Below, piece after piece: positions 22,607 through 34,786 of a stretch of DNA of 64,000 nt. This stretch comes from Campanula takesimana. Lineage: Eukaryota; Streptophyta; Magnoliopsida; Asterales; Campanulaceae. The position numbers and the translations under genes are program-made. How positions within the stretch are numbered: position 1 is the first letter of the stretch; each line of letters begins with the position of its first letter. The stretch spans positions 124,001 through 188,000 of the forward strand of contig JAOWBW010001816.1 in assembly GCA_026119855.1 (NCBI GenBank), in the 5' to 3' direction. The notes beneath the pieces are model-generated. The model saw nothing but the letters and a program-made list of their open reading frames with translations, was not told the DNA's origin and did no database searches.

Positions 22607-24115
22607 AGATGACTCTGAACATGTAACTGCTTCCTTGAAAGTAGAAGGTTCCGTAAGATCAGGCTTCACTTCCTCAGCAACTTGTAGTGCATAAAACACC
22701 ATGTCTTCAAATCCATACCTCTCCGGAGGCTTCCTAGAATTAGCTCTTCTAGACCTTCCTTGTGCTAACCCATGTTCTTTGGGAACTGAACTTGAACTTT
22801 CTGGTGCTTCAGTCTCTGTCTCTGTTGGTGGATCCTAATCAACATCTGACTGTGGGACAACTAACTCTTTAGTACCTTGTTGCTCCACTTGTTTATCAAC
22901 AACGCCAACACTCGAAACAATCGTAGATCTCATAATATGGTAAATAACATAATTCTCATCAAATACAACGTTCCTACTAATAATTACCCTATTTTCTGAT
23001 GGAGACCAAATACGGTATCCCTTGACACCGTCCCCATACCCCATGAATACTCCCTTTCCAGCTATATGTTCTAACTTCCCATCATCCATATGATAATAAA
23101 TTGTACACCCAAAAGCTCTTAAAATAGAATAATCAACAGGTTTCCAGTCCATACCTCATGGGGAACTTTGAGGCCAATACCGGCGTGAGGTCCACGATTG
23201 ATCAAGTAACATGATGTACTAACCGCTTCTTCCCAGAACATCTTAGACAACCCTGCATTGGAAAGCATGCACCTTGCCCTTGCAAGCAATGTCTGATTCA
23301 TCCGCTCTGATACACCATTCTACTGTGGCGTACCTCTAATGGTGAGATTTCTAGAAATCCCCACCTCTCTTCAAAACGAATCGAACTCAGTACTGAAGAA
23401 CTTCAAACCATTATCTGCCTGGAGCTTCTTGATCTTCTTCCCTGTCTGATCACTAACGTCTTCCAATCCTTGAAATTACTTAGAGCCTCATTCTTGTGCT
23501 TCATGAGAATCACCCAAGTCTTCCTCGAATAATCATCAACCATAGACAAGAAATATTTGTGCCCCCTTAGTGATTCCTAATGAGAAGGTCCCCAACAATC
23601 TGAGTGGATGTAATCCAGAATGCCTTTTGTGTTATGTATGCCCTTGGGAAAACTATTACACTTCATCTTCCCTAGCACACAATGCTCATAAAATTTAAGA
23701 TCCTTGATCTTATGGCCACATAGAAGATCTCTTTTAGCCAACTCTTGCATCTCTCGAATGCTCATGTGCCCGAGCCTGATGTGCCACAGCTTAGACACAT
23801 CTCCCTCATTCACTTTTGATGATGCAACCATAGGTGACCCTGCAAGCGTCCTTCATTGGAGGAAATACAAGTAGCCCCGCTTTAGGCCTCTCAACACCAC
23901 TTCTGAACTGTTGCATACACTGACTGCTCAACATTTACCTTTAAAACTGAACCCTTTGTTGTCTAGTTGACTAAGAGAAATCAGTTTCTTCGTCATAAGC
24001 GGAACGTGTCGAACCTCGTTCAAAGTGACAAACCTACCATCATGAGTCCTGACCTTGATCAAACCAATACTGACAACCTTGCAGACTGCACTGTTGGCCA
24101 TGCTTATATCACCGC
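22607..24115 (-). pseudogene. Copia X protease end, GAG-pre-integrase and integrase
   Basis: Minus-strand blocks in order: VRHVPLMTKKLISLSQLDNK (24060-24000), then LWHIRLGHMSIREMQELAKR with downstream CVLGKMKC (the copia GAG-pre-integrase HHCC finger, 23790-23640), IHSDCWGPS and VDDYSRKTW (integrase core, about 23590-23530), RARCMLSNAGLSKMFWEEAV (about 23290-23230), and DYSILRAFGCTIYYHM with KGVFMGYGDGVKGYRIW (23140-23010). There are several stops and shifts. The upstream part joins 37483 across LTR B; the downstream part joins 14605 across N. Confidence 0.9.
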
Positions 24116-24358
24116 CATCTTGTTGGGTTTCCTCATAACATGCGCAGCGTAATAAAGCATTAAAATTTTCATGAAACCCAAAGCCCATAGATCCATTTAT
24201 ATGATTATATCAATTACATGCATAATGAATACTAGAATAGTAACCCTTGATGCCTTTTTTAGCAACCTTGATTCTTTGGTGGAGACTTGAAACTTTGATC
24301 ACGAACAACAGCAGGAACACGAACTATTGAGGCGATAAGTTTCACCCTCTTTCGGTAT

Positions 24359-25787
24359 TGTTGGTCTCAAAGGGGCAACAAGGGTATGAAAAATGCTAGA
24401 GGGGGGGGGGTGAATAGCGTTTTAAAATTCTTTTCAAACCCTTTTGTAAATCAATGGCTTATGCGCACAGTTCTCAAATAAGCTAAGTATAGCGTGCAGT
24501 GAGAGTGTGAAATGGACAACGGAAGTTTAAGCAGCTACTGCGCAGGAAAAGGCTGCGCAGAGATAAAAACGCACGCGCTAAGTTTTGGCTTAAAGTGTTG
24601 GATAAAAAGGATTCTAAGGCAATAAGCAATAACAAACACTGCAGCAATAATAGCAATCTGATAAGATCAAACAAAGCAGTAATTCAGAAATGATTAAGCA
24701 GTAAATAAATAGCAAGAATAAAGAACAAGCTATTTGGAGAGGTTCGGTCGATGAAATATCTACGTCCTCTACCAAGATGGTTAGTATTGGATTTTCTAAT
24801 GAGATTTATATTGATGTGAGGAGCTTTTACAAGATTACAATGAATCAAAACTCGAATCAAAATCTATTCTATGAAGAACAAATCCTAGACTAAACCGGTG
24901 TATCTCAAGAAGTAGGATCTAAATGATCGAAGCTTCAAGAGGTGTGTGTGTGACAGAAATTCTGGGCTCTATGAATCTATGAGATGAAGAGCACGAAGAA
25001 TTCTGGTGGTATAAGGCTTTAGGATCTGGGCAGGAGTTTGAAGGTTTGAAGGTTGATCTTTAATCTGGGAATATAAGCAGTAATCTTCAGAACTTCAAGG
25101 ATATTAGTAAGCACAAACTCTAGCAGCTTGGAAATGAAGATGAGCACGCTATTTATAGCAGAGAGCTTAAAACTAGCCATTGGAGCTCTGAGCAAAGACG
25201 ATGAGCTGGCACAATATGATTAGTGAGCAGATGTCCTTTATAGCCGTTGGGGCTCTAATCAAGGTTGATGACCTGGCACAATATGATTGGTGCGCAGGTG
25301 ATATAGAGCCGTTGGAGACTGAGCATGAAGACCAATTTCAAAATCTTCTTCTAGAAGGTTGACAGCTGTCTTTGTTTGAAATATTTCTTTTGAGCGCATC
25401 TCCACCGTTGGATCTGCTGAGTGTGCTTGCTTTGTCATTTCTGCATACCTCAGCACTTTAATAAGCGTACATCTTCAAAGCGTTTTCCAAGTTAGGTGAT
25501 CTGAATGCATCGAAAACTGAGCAAGATAGAATGCTGCGCAGGAGAGACCTGCGCAGTGGTGTACTGCGCAGAGTAGTCCTACGCAGAGACCACAGACTTG
25601 CTTAGATCTTCATTCCTTTTCGCCCCGAGTCCTATGTTCTAAGCCTATCGTATAAAATGGACTAAGCTAAAAATTGAAGTTATAAAACTTCTTACATAGG
25701 GTCCTAAAGTCCATAAAACATTAATAGGTGATGGTATCAATCAATTCTAACATAACTAGGAGAGTTAATAAATAAGCATACCCAAGA
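24359..25787 (-). repeat. 3' LTR of Y (1,429 bp)
   Basis: On the plus strand it starts TGTTGGTCTC and ends ATACCCAAGA, whereas the other LTR ends CCCAACA, so the terminal base pair here has mutated. It contains the TGCGCA pairs near 24537-24557 and 25535-25570. Confidence 0.92.
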
Positions 25788-25800
25788 ATCTCCCCCTAAA
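25788..25800 (-). other. Polypurine tract of Y
   Basis: Minus-strand TTTAGGGGGAGAT directly precedes the 3' LTR, the classic copia PPT form. The stretch 25801-26260 between it and the 3' open region holds no gene I can support. Confidence 0.85.
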
Positions 25801-26261
25801 TGATTGATGCCATTACCTACTATTACAAAGGCAATTCATTGTACTTGATAATAACATGTCCATAAAAATGAAAGTGGTAAAACATGTCTCAAGCCAGTGC
25901 ACACACTAGCCAATGCTATAGATTTCTAGTCTATCCAAAAGATTAGCTTATAAAATGGGAAAGATAGAAATATCATTCAGCGCATACAAATAATATGAGT
26001 TTTAGTTTAAGTATGCGTTTAAACTGAATGTTTAAACTTCATGTGTAGAAAATATGAGCAGTTAATATTATGCGCATGAGGTGAAATAATGCAATCATTG
26101 TTCCACAAACAAAGAGTTTGAAATGAATAAGGTTTTGGAAACTAACGATGCGATTTTTTTAATTAAAATTGAAATGTAAAGAGTTTCAGATTACAAGTTT
26201 GAATAAGAAAAACAAAATGTGCACAAAAATGAATACCTTGCGCAAAAACAAAAAATTACAT

Positions 26262-28330
26262 AGAGCCTAGTCTATGTTGATCTGGAGCAGGGCTTCGCGC
26301 AGCTCATTCTGCAAACTGTTGAACTTATTCATAAGTTCAATCTTCAGTTCTTGAAACCTTTCTCTGAACGCCATAGCCTCACCGATATAGGTAGACATTC
26401 CTCTGCGCATATCTCTGTTGTCCTCTCGCAGCTCTTAGAAGTTGGCTCTGTACTGCACTTGATGTCCAGTCATCTGGTTGAAATATGACTGTTCCGCAGC
26501 TTCAATGGTGTTGATGACGGTGGCCTGCGTTGCTTTGAGTCTTTGGTCAGTGTGGAGGCGCTGAGTGTTCACGCTGGCTTGAATATCGAACATAGCTTGA
26601 TCCATCCTAGCGTTGAACCCATCAGCGAAATCAGTCATCGCTTGAGTTATGCACTCCCTGACACTTTCCATATTAAGCGCATTGGCATGTGCAGGACCAC
26701 CTTATTCTAATTTTTCCAACATCATTGCTTCCAACCCGGCAAACCCTTCATGCAACCCATCGGTCAAGCTCTTGCGTAGACGCTTAAGCAGTCCTATAAA
26801 CCCATCATTGATAGCGGTATAGGTGCAAACATTTTCAAGCATCCCAGATATTGACTTCAGAGAGTCCAGAACCATTTGATCTAAAGCATCAGGGACGCAT
26901 TGCGCAGAGGGGCCGGAAGGACCTGCGGAGGTACTTGCCTTTGATATATTCTCCCCCTTAATGGCAGCAATCTCTATACGCTGCGCATCAAGTTGCTCCT
27001 GAATAGCTGTCTGCGCAGTGAGTAGAGGTGAGAGATGGAATAGGTCTTGGTGCACGGAACTTTGAGTTCAGGACGCTTCTGCACGAAGGTGCGCATCTCA
27101 GAGAAGTTCATTAGGTACTTCGATAGTAGCCTATAGTGAGTTCTGTACTTCGCTACTTTCTTGTCCATGCGCTTGTCATAACTCTCCGATGCATCCCATA
27201 GCTCATCAAATAGAACAGAGGACCAGTCTAGAGCATCGCCATTATAAACCGCAGCACAATAAGCCCACTGCTTGGAAATGAACTTGCCCTTACTTCCATT
27301 TTTGCAGTTTACTGAGTCACCAATAATGGTGCACATCAACATTAAACCCGCAAAGCTTCTTAAGTGACGCAGGAACAATGCGCACTGAATAATTCTGAAC
27401 AACTGAGCGGATAACATCAATCTTTGCTCGAGTTTGCTTGTGCGTCATGGTGACTCTCTCTGCGTTTTCAAAGAACTCATCTACAAGAGAGGGGACATAG
27501 AAGTCCTGATCCAGTGTAAAGAGAGGTAAGATGCCGGAGGAATCCATAAGATGAACAATCATTCGTCTGACAACGTCTTTGTGTAGAGCAGCAAGATCTA
27601 ATTCCCAGCCTTGTAGGAAATAAAAAGAGTTTTGCGCAAAACAAGAAATAGTTTAGACAAGAATCACGCATGGAGCGAAACGCATGCGCAGATGCACGAA
27701 TGCGCAGCATCTCCATACAAACGAATGTTAAAGTAATGCGCAAAAACAAGTGACTATGTGCAAAAGCACAAACACTAAGAAATTCTTATGCGACCCAAAT
27801 CATAAGAAAAAAATAAGAACCTGATGAACACAGAATAATAGAACATGAACACGAAAAACACCAAGAACACCAAAAATCAATGATTGACCAAAATGGACAA
27901 AAAGCATATTGAAATAACCGCATTTCAGAGACGAAAACGACTTAAGAAAACAAGATTTCCAAAAATATGACATTAAGCCCAGAAATCGAGAATAACTGTT
28001 CGACTGCCTTGGTGGTTTTTGAACGAATTTTTTTGCAGAAATCATATGAAAACAGTATTGATCGTAAAATAAAGTAGATATAAATGTAGATCAGAGAGAG
28101 GAGAACCCAAAACAACAAACGATTTTGAAAATGATTAAACAATGAGAGAAAAATCGAAAAAGGGAGTTTTAAGAACTCGAGACTCAACAATGGCGGATTG
28201 ACAGAAAATGAGTTCAAGGGTCAGAAATTGTTACCATGTCGTCGATGGTCTTAGCTTCTGGTGGAGGAACCTCTTCAACCTGTTCATGGACCTCAACAAC
28301 TACCTTAGCTTTTTATTTTCGGGGAGCCAT
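26262..28330 (-). pseudogene. Extra 3' open region of Y downstream of pol, possibly spliced and frame-broken
   Basis: The minus strand starts MAPRK at 28330, has a TAA at codon 6, and reads EVPPPEAKTIDDM to 28235. A GTAAC donor-like site follows there. Open sequence resumes after a pyrimidine-rich stretch and AAG at about 27609 with GWELDLAALHKDVV, DQDFYVPSLVDEFFENAERV and VRIVPASLKKLCGF. After a frame change near 27320 come KQWAYCAAVYNGDALDWSSV and YRLLSKYLMNFSEMRTFVQK. After another change near 27050 come long helical segments to about 26262 (AMMLEKLE; MESVRECITQAM; QVQYRANF). The proposed splice is one base out of phase, so the intron is tentative. The middle block resembles the 'putative plant transposon protein' domain found in some plant retroelement ORFs; that is from memory. 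Function unknown; 'env-like' is used for SIRE ORFs in this position, but I see no convincing membrane anchor. Confidence 0.6.
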
Positions 28331-29123
28331 GTAAATGGTACTAGGGTTTTTGAAATGAGGAAGAAAGAGAAGAGATTTGAAGAGATTGAAAGGAAAGTCA
28401 AAGAGAAAGAAAGAGGAAATGATTGGGAGTTGGAGAGTAGGTTGCAGAGGAGAGAAAGTGATGAATTTGTGAAAGAGGAGAGTGAGCAAGGGAGAGAGAA
28501 AAACAAGAGTTAAAAGGTTTTATACCAAAAAGGGAAACGGCGTATGACGTCAGCGAGGCGGTTTGGTGAAAGACGGCGAATTTGGTGAAAAACGCAGAGG
28601 CGCACGATAGCGAAGCGACGTGGCCGAATAGGGAACGCGCGTGCACAGACCTGACACGCGCGTGTGTCAGTAGGTCTAGGCAGGTCACAGTCATATCAAC
28701 TCCCTCATAAAAGTTGCTCAGGAACCCTAACAGGCGCTATCATTAATGGCCGTATGCATTAATGATAATGGGACATGCGCAGGGGCAAAAGCGTAATTTC
28801 CCAAGAAAATTCAAAAATTAAGGCGAGGGAAAAATTTAATTGCACAAGTACATTTGTGAACTAAGCGTTGACTTTTCAGTCAGGGACCTATGTGTAATTT
28901 CTAATAAATAGAAGACTTACCTACGATCCACGAAGTGTGCGTATGTTAAAATCATGCGCAGAGCTTTAAATAGCGCAATAGATTTAAAAGAAAAATTAAC
29001 CTTAATGGCATGCGCAAATGAAGTGCTACGCAGGGGTTGCGCAGAAGCATGGATCTTGACCTATGATGAACACTTTATCAAGCAAACACAAGATTATTAG
29101 TATTAACAGATCATATGGACAAG

Positions 29124-32100
29124 TTAGCTAAGTTCAAGCATACCCATTTCTCCTCTCAAGAATACAATTCTCTTTGCGTCAAGAGCCTTTGTAAGGATAT
29201 CAGCAATTTGATTATCTGTTCCCACGTGCTCTAAGTGAATATTTCCTTTTTCCACGTGATCCTTGAGAAAATGATATTTGATATCGATGTGCTTTGTCTT
29301 TGAATGCATGACAGGATTGTTGGAGACTGCTATGGTGGACATATTGTCGCAGAAAATTGGGCAGTTTCCTTTATGAATTCCATAGTCCACCAATTGTTTC
29401 TTCATCCATAGGATTTGGCAGCAGCAGCTTCTAGCAGCAATGTATTCAGCTTCTGTAGTGGAGATGGACACAGCAGCTTGCTTCTTGCTTGCCCACGCAA
29501 CAAGTCGATTTCCAAGGAAATGACAAGTTCCACTTGTGCTCTTTCTGTCAATTGTGCATGCTGCGTAGTCTGCATCTGAATAACCTAGTAAATCGAAATT
29601 CGAATCTTTGGTGTACCAAAGTCCAAGGTTAACAGTTCCAGAAAGATAACAAATAATGCGTTTAACAGCAGTTAAGTGCGCTTCTCTAGGGTTCGCTTGA
29701 TAGCGCACACAGACACAAACACTAAACATGATATCTGGCCTACTAGCAGTAAGATAAAGGAGAGAGCCAATCATACCTCGATATAAAGTTTGATCAACTT
29801 TCTTACCTTTTATGTCTTTGTCAAGCTTATTGCCCGTGGCCATTGGAGTGTCGTATGCTTTAGCATTTTCAAGTCTAAATTTCTTGATTAGGTCTCTTGT
29901 GTACTTGGCTTGATTTATGAAGATGCCATCATTCAATTGCTTGATTTGAAGTCCAAGGAAGAATGTGAGTTCTCCCATCATGCTCATTTCAAACTTGCTT
30001 TTCATGAGCTTCTCAAAGCGCTTACAAAGTAACTCATTAGTAGAACCAAATATAATATCATCGACATAAATTTGAACAAGTAGAGAATGATCATTATACT
30101 TAGCAATAAAAAGAGTTGTATCGATTTTACCGCGCTTGAAGCCTTTCTCTAGTAGGAATTTTGATAGAGTGTCGTACCATGCTCTTGGAGCTTGCTTAAG
30201 TCCATACAAAGCTTTCTGAAGCTTGAAGACGTGATTTGGAAATCTGCTATCTTCAAATCCAGGAGGTTGAGCTACGTAGACCGTCTCTTGGAGTTCTCCG
30301 TTGAGAAATGCACTCTTCACATCCATTTGATACAGCTTAAATTTCTTGTGAGAGGCATAAGCTAAGAAAATTCTGATAGCTTGTAGTCTTGCTACAGGCA
30401 CAAATGTTCATCATAGTCGATTCCTTCCTCTTGCCTATAGCCTTGCGCAACCAACCTTGCTTTGTTCCTGGTGATGCTTCCATTCTCATCCATCTTGTTT
30501 CTGAATACCCATTTTGTACCAATAACTCCTTGGTCATGAGGTCTGGGTACTAAGGTCCAAACCTTGCAGCGCTCAAATTGGTTAAGCTCTTCTTGCGTAG
30601 CAGTAACCCAGCTTGAATCTTGGAGCGCTTCATCAATCTTCTTTGGTTCGATTTGAGAGATAAAGGAGTGATATTCATCATCAAAGTTTGATGTTCTCCT
30701 AGTACAAACCCCTACATTGAGATCACCAATGATGTTTGAAGTTGGATGATCTCTAACTTCACGAACCTCAGGGGGTAAGTTGGGTTGAGTAGTAGGAATA
30801 CGAAGATCTTCAATAGGTACTTCATTAGCTCCAGCATCAAGATCATCAAAGGTGATTTGCTGAAGCGGAGAAACATCATGCGCAGGAGGGGGTGTCTGCG
30901 CATCAGGAGTCGTCACTTCTGGCGCAGCATCCGGAGTTGGCGCATGGGATGGACTTGCTTGATTCTGACTTTGATTATCTTGATTATCATTTTGCATAGG
31001 TGCAGTTTGAGGCTGCGTACCTGTCTCATAGTTCTCAATAGAATCATCAGAATCATTTGGAGCCAAATGTGGTTCAAGGAGAGAATGCTCATCAAAAGTA
31101 ACATGTACAAATTCAACAATTACTAGAGTAGTTCTATTAAAAACATGAAAAGCTTTAGAATGTTTGGCATACCCAACAAAAATACCTTCATCTGCTTTGG
31201 CATCGAATTTACCTCTATGATCTTTGCCGTTGTAGAGGATATAGCATTTTCAGACAAAAATCTTGAAGAAAGCAATGTTGGGCGCTCTTCCTCTCAATAG
31301 TTCATATGGAGATTTGTTGTAGGCTTTGTTGATGAGGAATCTATTCTGAGTAAAGCAAGCAGTGTTGACAGCTTCTCCCCAGAAATACTTTGGAAGCTTA
31401 GCTTCTGCTAACATAGTCTTTCCAGCCTCAATCAACGTGCGGTTTTTTCTTTCCACAGCGCCATTTTGTTGAGGAACTCCAGCAGCAGAGAAATTGTGAT
31501 CAATTCCATGGTCATCGCAGTATTTAGCAACACCGTTATTCTTTAATTCAGTTCCATTGTCTGATCTCACGCTCATGATGTTGTCTTCCTTTTGAGTTTG
31601 GAGCTTTTAAAAGAGAGCAGTCAAGATATCATAGCAGTCTTCTTTGGATATCATCATTTCGACCCATGTATATCTTGAGTAGTCATCCACCACAACTAAA
31701 GTATATTTGTTTCCTCCAATGCTCGCGGTGGAGACCGGTCCAAACAAGTCCATGTGAAGCAGTTGTAAACATTTGGAAGTTGAGGAGGCAATCTTGCTGG
31801 AGAAAGACTGCTTAGGTTGTTTACCGAGCTGGCATGCTGCGTATTTTCTGTCATGATGGTCAGCTACTTTGGGAAGTCCTTTGACAAGATTTTCCCTTCC
31901 TAGCTTAGCTAAATACTTGAAGTTCAAATGACTTAAGCGCTTATGACATAGCCAGCTGCTTTCACTTACATTCTTTGCTATAAAACAAAGATTAGTGATA
32001 TAATTTATAGTGGTAAGATCAATAATGTAAACATTAGTCTTACGAGTCCCTGTGAGCAAAGTTAGTCCGGATATGCCATCTTTGATATAGAAGTGCATTG

Positions 32101-34712
32101 CAGTGAAGTGACATTCCAAACCTTTATCGTAGAATTGTGATATGGAGAGCATGTTGTGCTTGAGTCCTTCTACTAGCGCAACTTTCTCAATACACACTTT
32201 ATCTTTTCTGATTGTTCCATATCCAACTATGTGCCCTTTGTTGTTATCTCCAAAAGTTACAGAGGCACCTCTTCCTTTATGCACATCTTCAAGAGCGGTG
32301 ACATCTCCAGTCATGTATCTAGAACATCCATTGTCGAGGTACCATATATGCGCTTTAGCTTGTGAAAAGTGCGCAGTGAAGCAGGAGGCGTGAAAAATAG
32401 ACATTAAAAACGCAGGTCCCCTTTATTCTTGGGTCCTAGAGTTAGCAACTTTTGACAACCCACTCCTGTCTGACCTTAGGATTTTTACGTCCCTTGGCAT
32501 TAGGAGTAAATCGCAAAAGGCATTCTGCAGCCTTGTGACCTAAACCATCACACACAACACAATGATGTAAGCTACTTATAGATTGGGTTTTTACAAACTC
32601 TTTATTTTTCTTTGGCTTAGCATTCTGAACTGGAGCAGTTGAACTAGCTTTGACAAATATCATTTTCTGAGGTTTGGGTGCGCTTTTCTTAAGAATGCGC
32701 ATCTGGCGTTGGGGCGCATGGCTTTCATGCGCATGACCCTTTTGCGCAGATTTGACATTTGAAGTTGAAGCGCAACCATAGTCAGAATATGAGAAATCAT
32801 GCGCAGATTCAACTTTAGCCTTACCCTTGGCTTTACCAGTTTGCTTCTTTGGGTAGACATAATGGAAATTTTGTCTCTGGACTTTCTCCTGTCCTTTACC
32901 CATTGAAGCAGAATGCTTTGCTTTAGGAATTTCAATAGTTTGCTGTGGTGTAAAATCCTTTTCTCTTTCAGAGCAAACAGCGCATTTAAAGTTGTCACTG
33001 GTTGAGAACCCCAAGCCTTCCTTATCTCCACTGGCTTTTGGGATTCTAGAATTTGATCCATAGTGACACGAGATTTGGTTCACTCATTAGTGATTTTTGT
33101 GAGATCATCTACTTGAGCAGCCAACTCTTCGTTTCTTACTTTAAATAACGCATTTTGATCTGTCAAGAAACGGTTCTTTTCAGTAAGAGGAGTCATGCTC
33201 TTAATCTGCTCCTTAAGGAGGGCGTTTTCAGATTTTAAAAGAGTTTTCTCCATCTTAAGCTGTGAAATTTCTCCAATTGATAAGTCCACTGCTTCTTTCA
33301 TAGAATTAAATCCTTTGATTACCTTTTCAGCTTGTTGAAATACAGACTCGCGTTCAGCAGCAGAGTCATTCTCTTTTACAATTTCAGTAGGAATTTCAAG
33401 AGATTCTTTACGCGGAGGCGCAGCTACAAATTTCTTTGATAGGTCTGCTCTAGCAAATAAGTACTTTCCATTCTGTTTGCTTGGAGTCAGATGTCCCATT
33501 TCCACCAGTTCTGTGATGGTGCGACCTTTCTTCTGAATTTTACTTGGCGCAGCCTTTGTGTCCATATCGAGATCATTGTCTGAATCGCTATCAGCATCAG
33601 CATTGGCCACCAAGCAAAGCAGTCCATCCTCAGAGTCATCATCACTGTCTTCAGTGTTAGTCTCTATCTAAGTCTTCAGTTCCTTTTCTGCGCAGTCTTC
33701 TTCAGCAATCATTCCGCGCTGCTTTGATGATCTCTGCGCAGTATTTCTCTTCATGTACTCAAATTTTGGAGTAGGGCATTTTGAAGCAAAATGACCGGGC
33801 TTTCTGCAGTTGTAGCAGACCAAGTCTTCATCTTTCTTTGAGTCTCAGCTACGAGAGAATTTAGCTGGAGCTTTACTTGAGGATCCTGGCTTGGAGAATT
33901 TCCTGAACTTTTGAAATCGTTTTACGAACATGGCGAAATCATCATCATCCATTTCAAGTAGAGAGGAAGTAGAGACTTTGTCTGAGGTTTGAGCAGGCGC
34001 AGGTTCATTTTGCGCAACATAGGAAACAAGTTTTCCTTTCCCTTCAGTTTCGTCAATTCGATCAAGTTTTAGCTCATACACTTTTAGTTGGCGTATAAGC
34101 TGCGCAGTGGCCAAGTATCTAGAAATCCAGAATCTTCCAGATGACTTGCCTTGTGCACATATCTGGAACCTAACGCATCTAAGAATTGAGAATTGACTTC
34201 TTTATTAGTGAATGTGGTTCCAAGAGATTTACAACAGCACAAAAACGATCATAGGTTTGTCTCAAGGTTTCACCATCCTTTCTCATGAAGTAGTTGAATT
34301 TTATTTGCACCACAAATCTTTTGTTTTCCTTGCTTACTTTGTCTCCATTCACATATCCTTCAATAGCATCCCATAGTTCCTTTGCAGTTCCACCGCTCAC
34401 AATTTGATTGTGCGTGGAGAGGTCTAGAGTGCTAAGAATGATGTTTCTAGCTCTTCCATCGTAGCCAACGCATTTCTTTTCTTCATCGGTCCATTCCCCT
34501 TTGGCCTTCTTGATTGTAGGATTATCCTCGTTGGTAGCAGCATCTGGATTGGCCTTCATTGGAATGTAGGGTCCTTCAAGAACGATGTCGTGGAGGATCT
34601 CGTCGATAGAGGAAAAATGAGTGAGCATGCAGTGCTTCCAGATTTCGAAGTGATCTTCATTCAGCACTGGAACATGTGAATAGTTAGCCATTGCCCAAGA
34701 TTTTGAAGCCAT
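29124..34712 (-). pseudogene. Gag-pol of Y, broken by stops and frameshifts
   Basis: Gag starts at ATG 34712 (MASKSWAMANYSHVPVLNED) with the copia gag core GTAKELWDAIEGY and QTYDRFCAVVN. A frameshift near 34180 follows, then a linker, a CCHC knuckle near 33770-33830, a coiled-coil segment (33613-33080), and a second knuckle-like CVVCDGLGHKAAEC (near 32530). Protease reads WYLDNGCSRYMTGD, with LDNG as often seen in this lineage. GAG-pre-integrase has HKRLSHLNFKYLAKL. Integrase has HMDLFGPVS, VVDDYSRYTW and RSDNGTELKN, then VPQQNGAVERKNRTL. RT begins at 30620 (WVTATQEELNQF), shifts frame near 30400, and continues with MDVKSAFLNGEL and YVDDIIFGS. RNase H has GYSDADYAACTIDRKSTSG and TKHIDIKYHFLKDHV. 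At least three frameshifts and two in-frame stops make it inactive. Confidence 0.92.
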
Positions 34713-34772
34713 CTTGAATCGGCACCCAAGCTGTTAAGCTTGAAAAACAAAACAATTTTTATGAAGGTGTTT

Positions 34773-34784
34773 GCTCTGATACCA
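34773..34784 (-). other. Primer binding site of Y (initiator tRNA-Met type)
   Basis: Minus-strand TGGTATCAGAGC lies two bases inside the end of the 5' LTR at 34787. Confidence 0.9.
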
Positions 34785-34786
34785 CT

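Noticed and set aside
26435..28330. True envelope gene in copia Y
   Set aside because: No signal peptide, cleavage site or clear membrane anchor was seen; kept as an extra 3' open region of unknown function.
28208..28513. Plus-strand 101-codon frame rich in Lys/Glu
   Set aside because: It is antisense to the Y 3' open region and mostly AG-rich repeat-like sequence.
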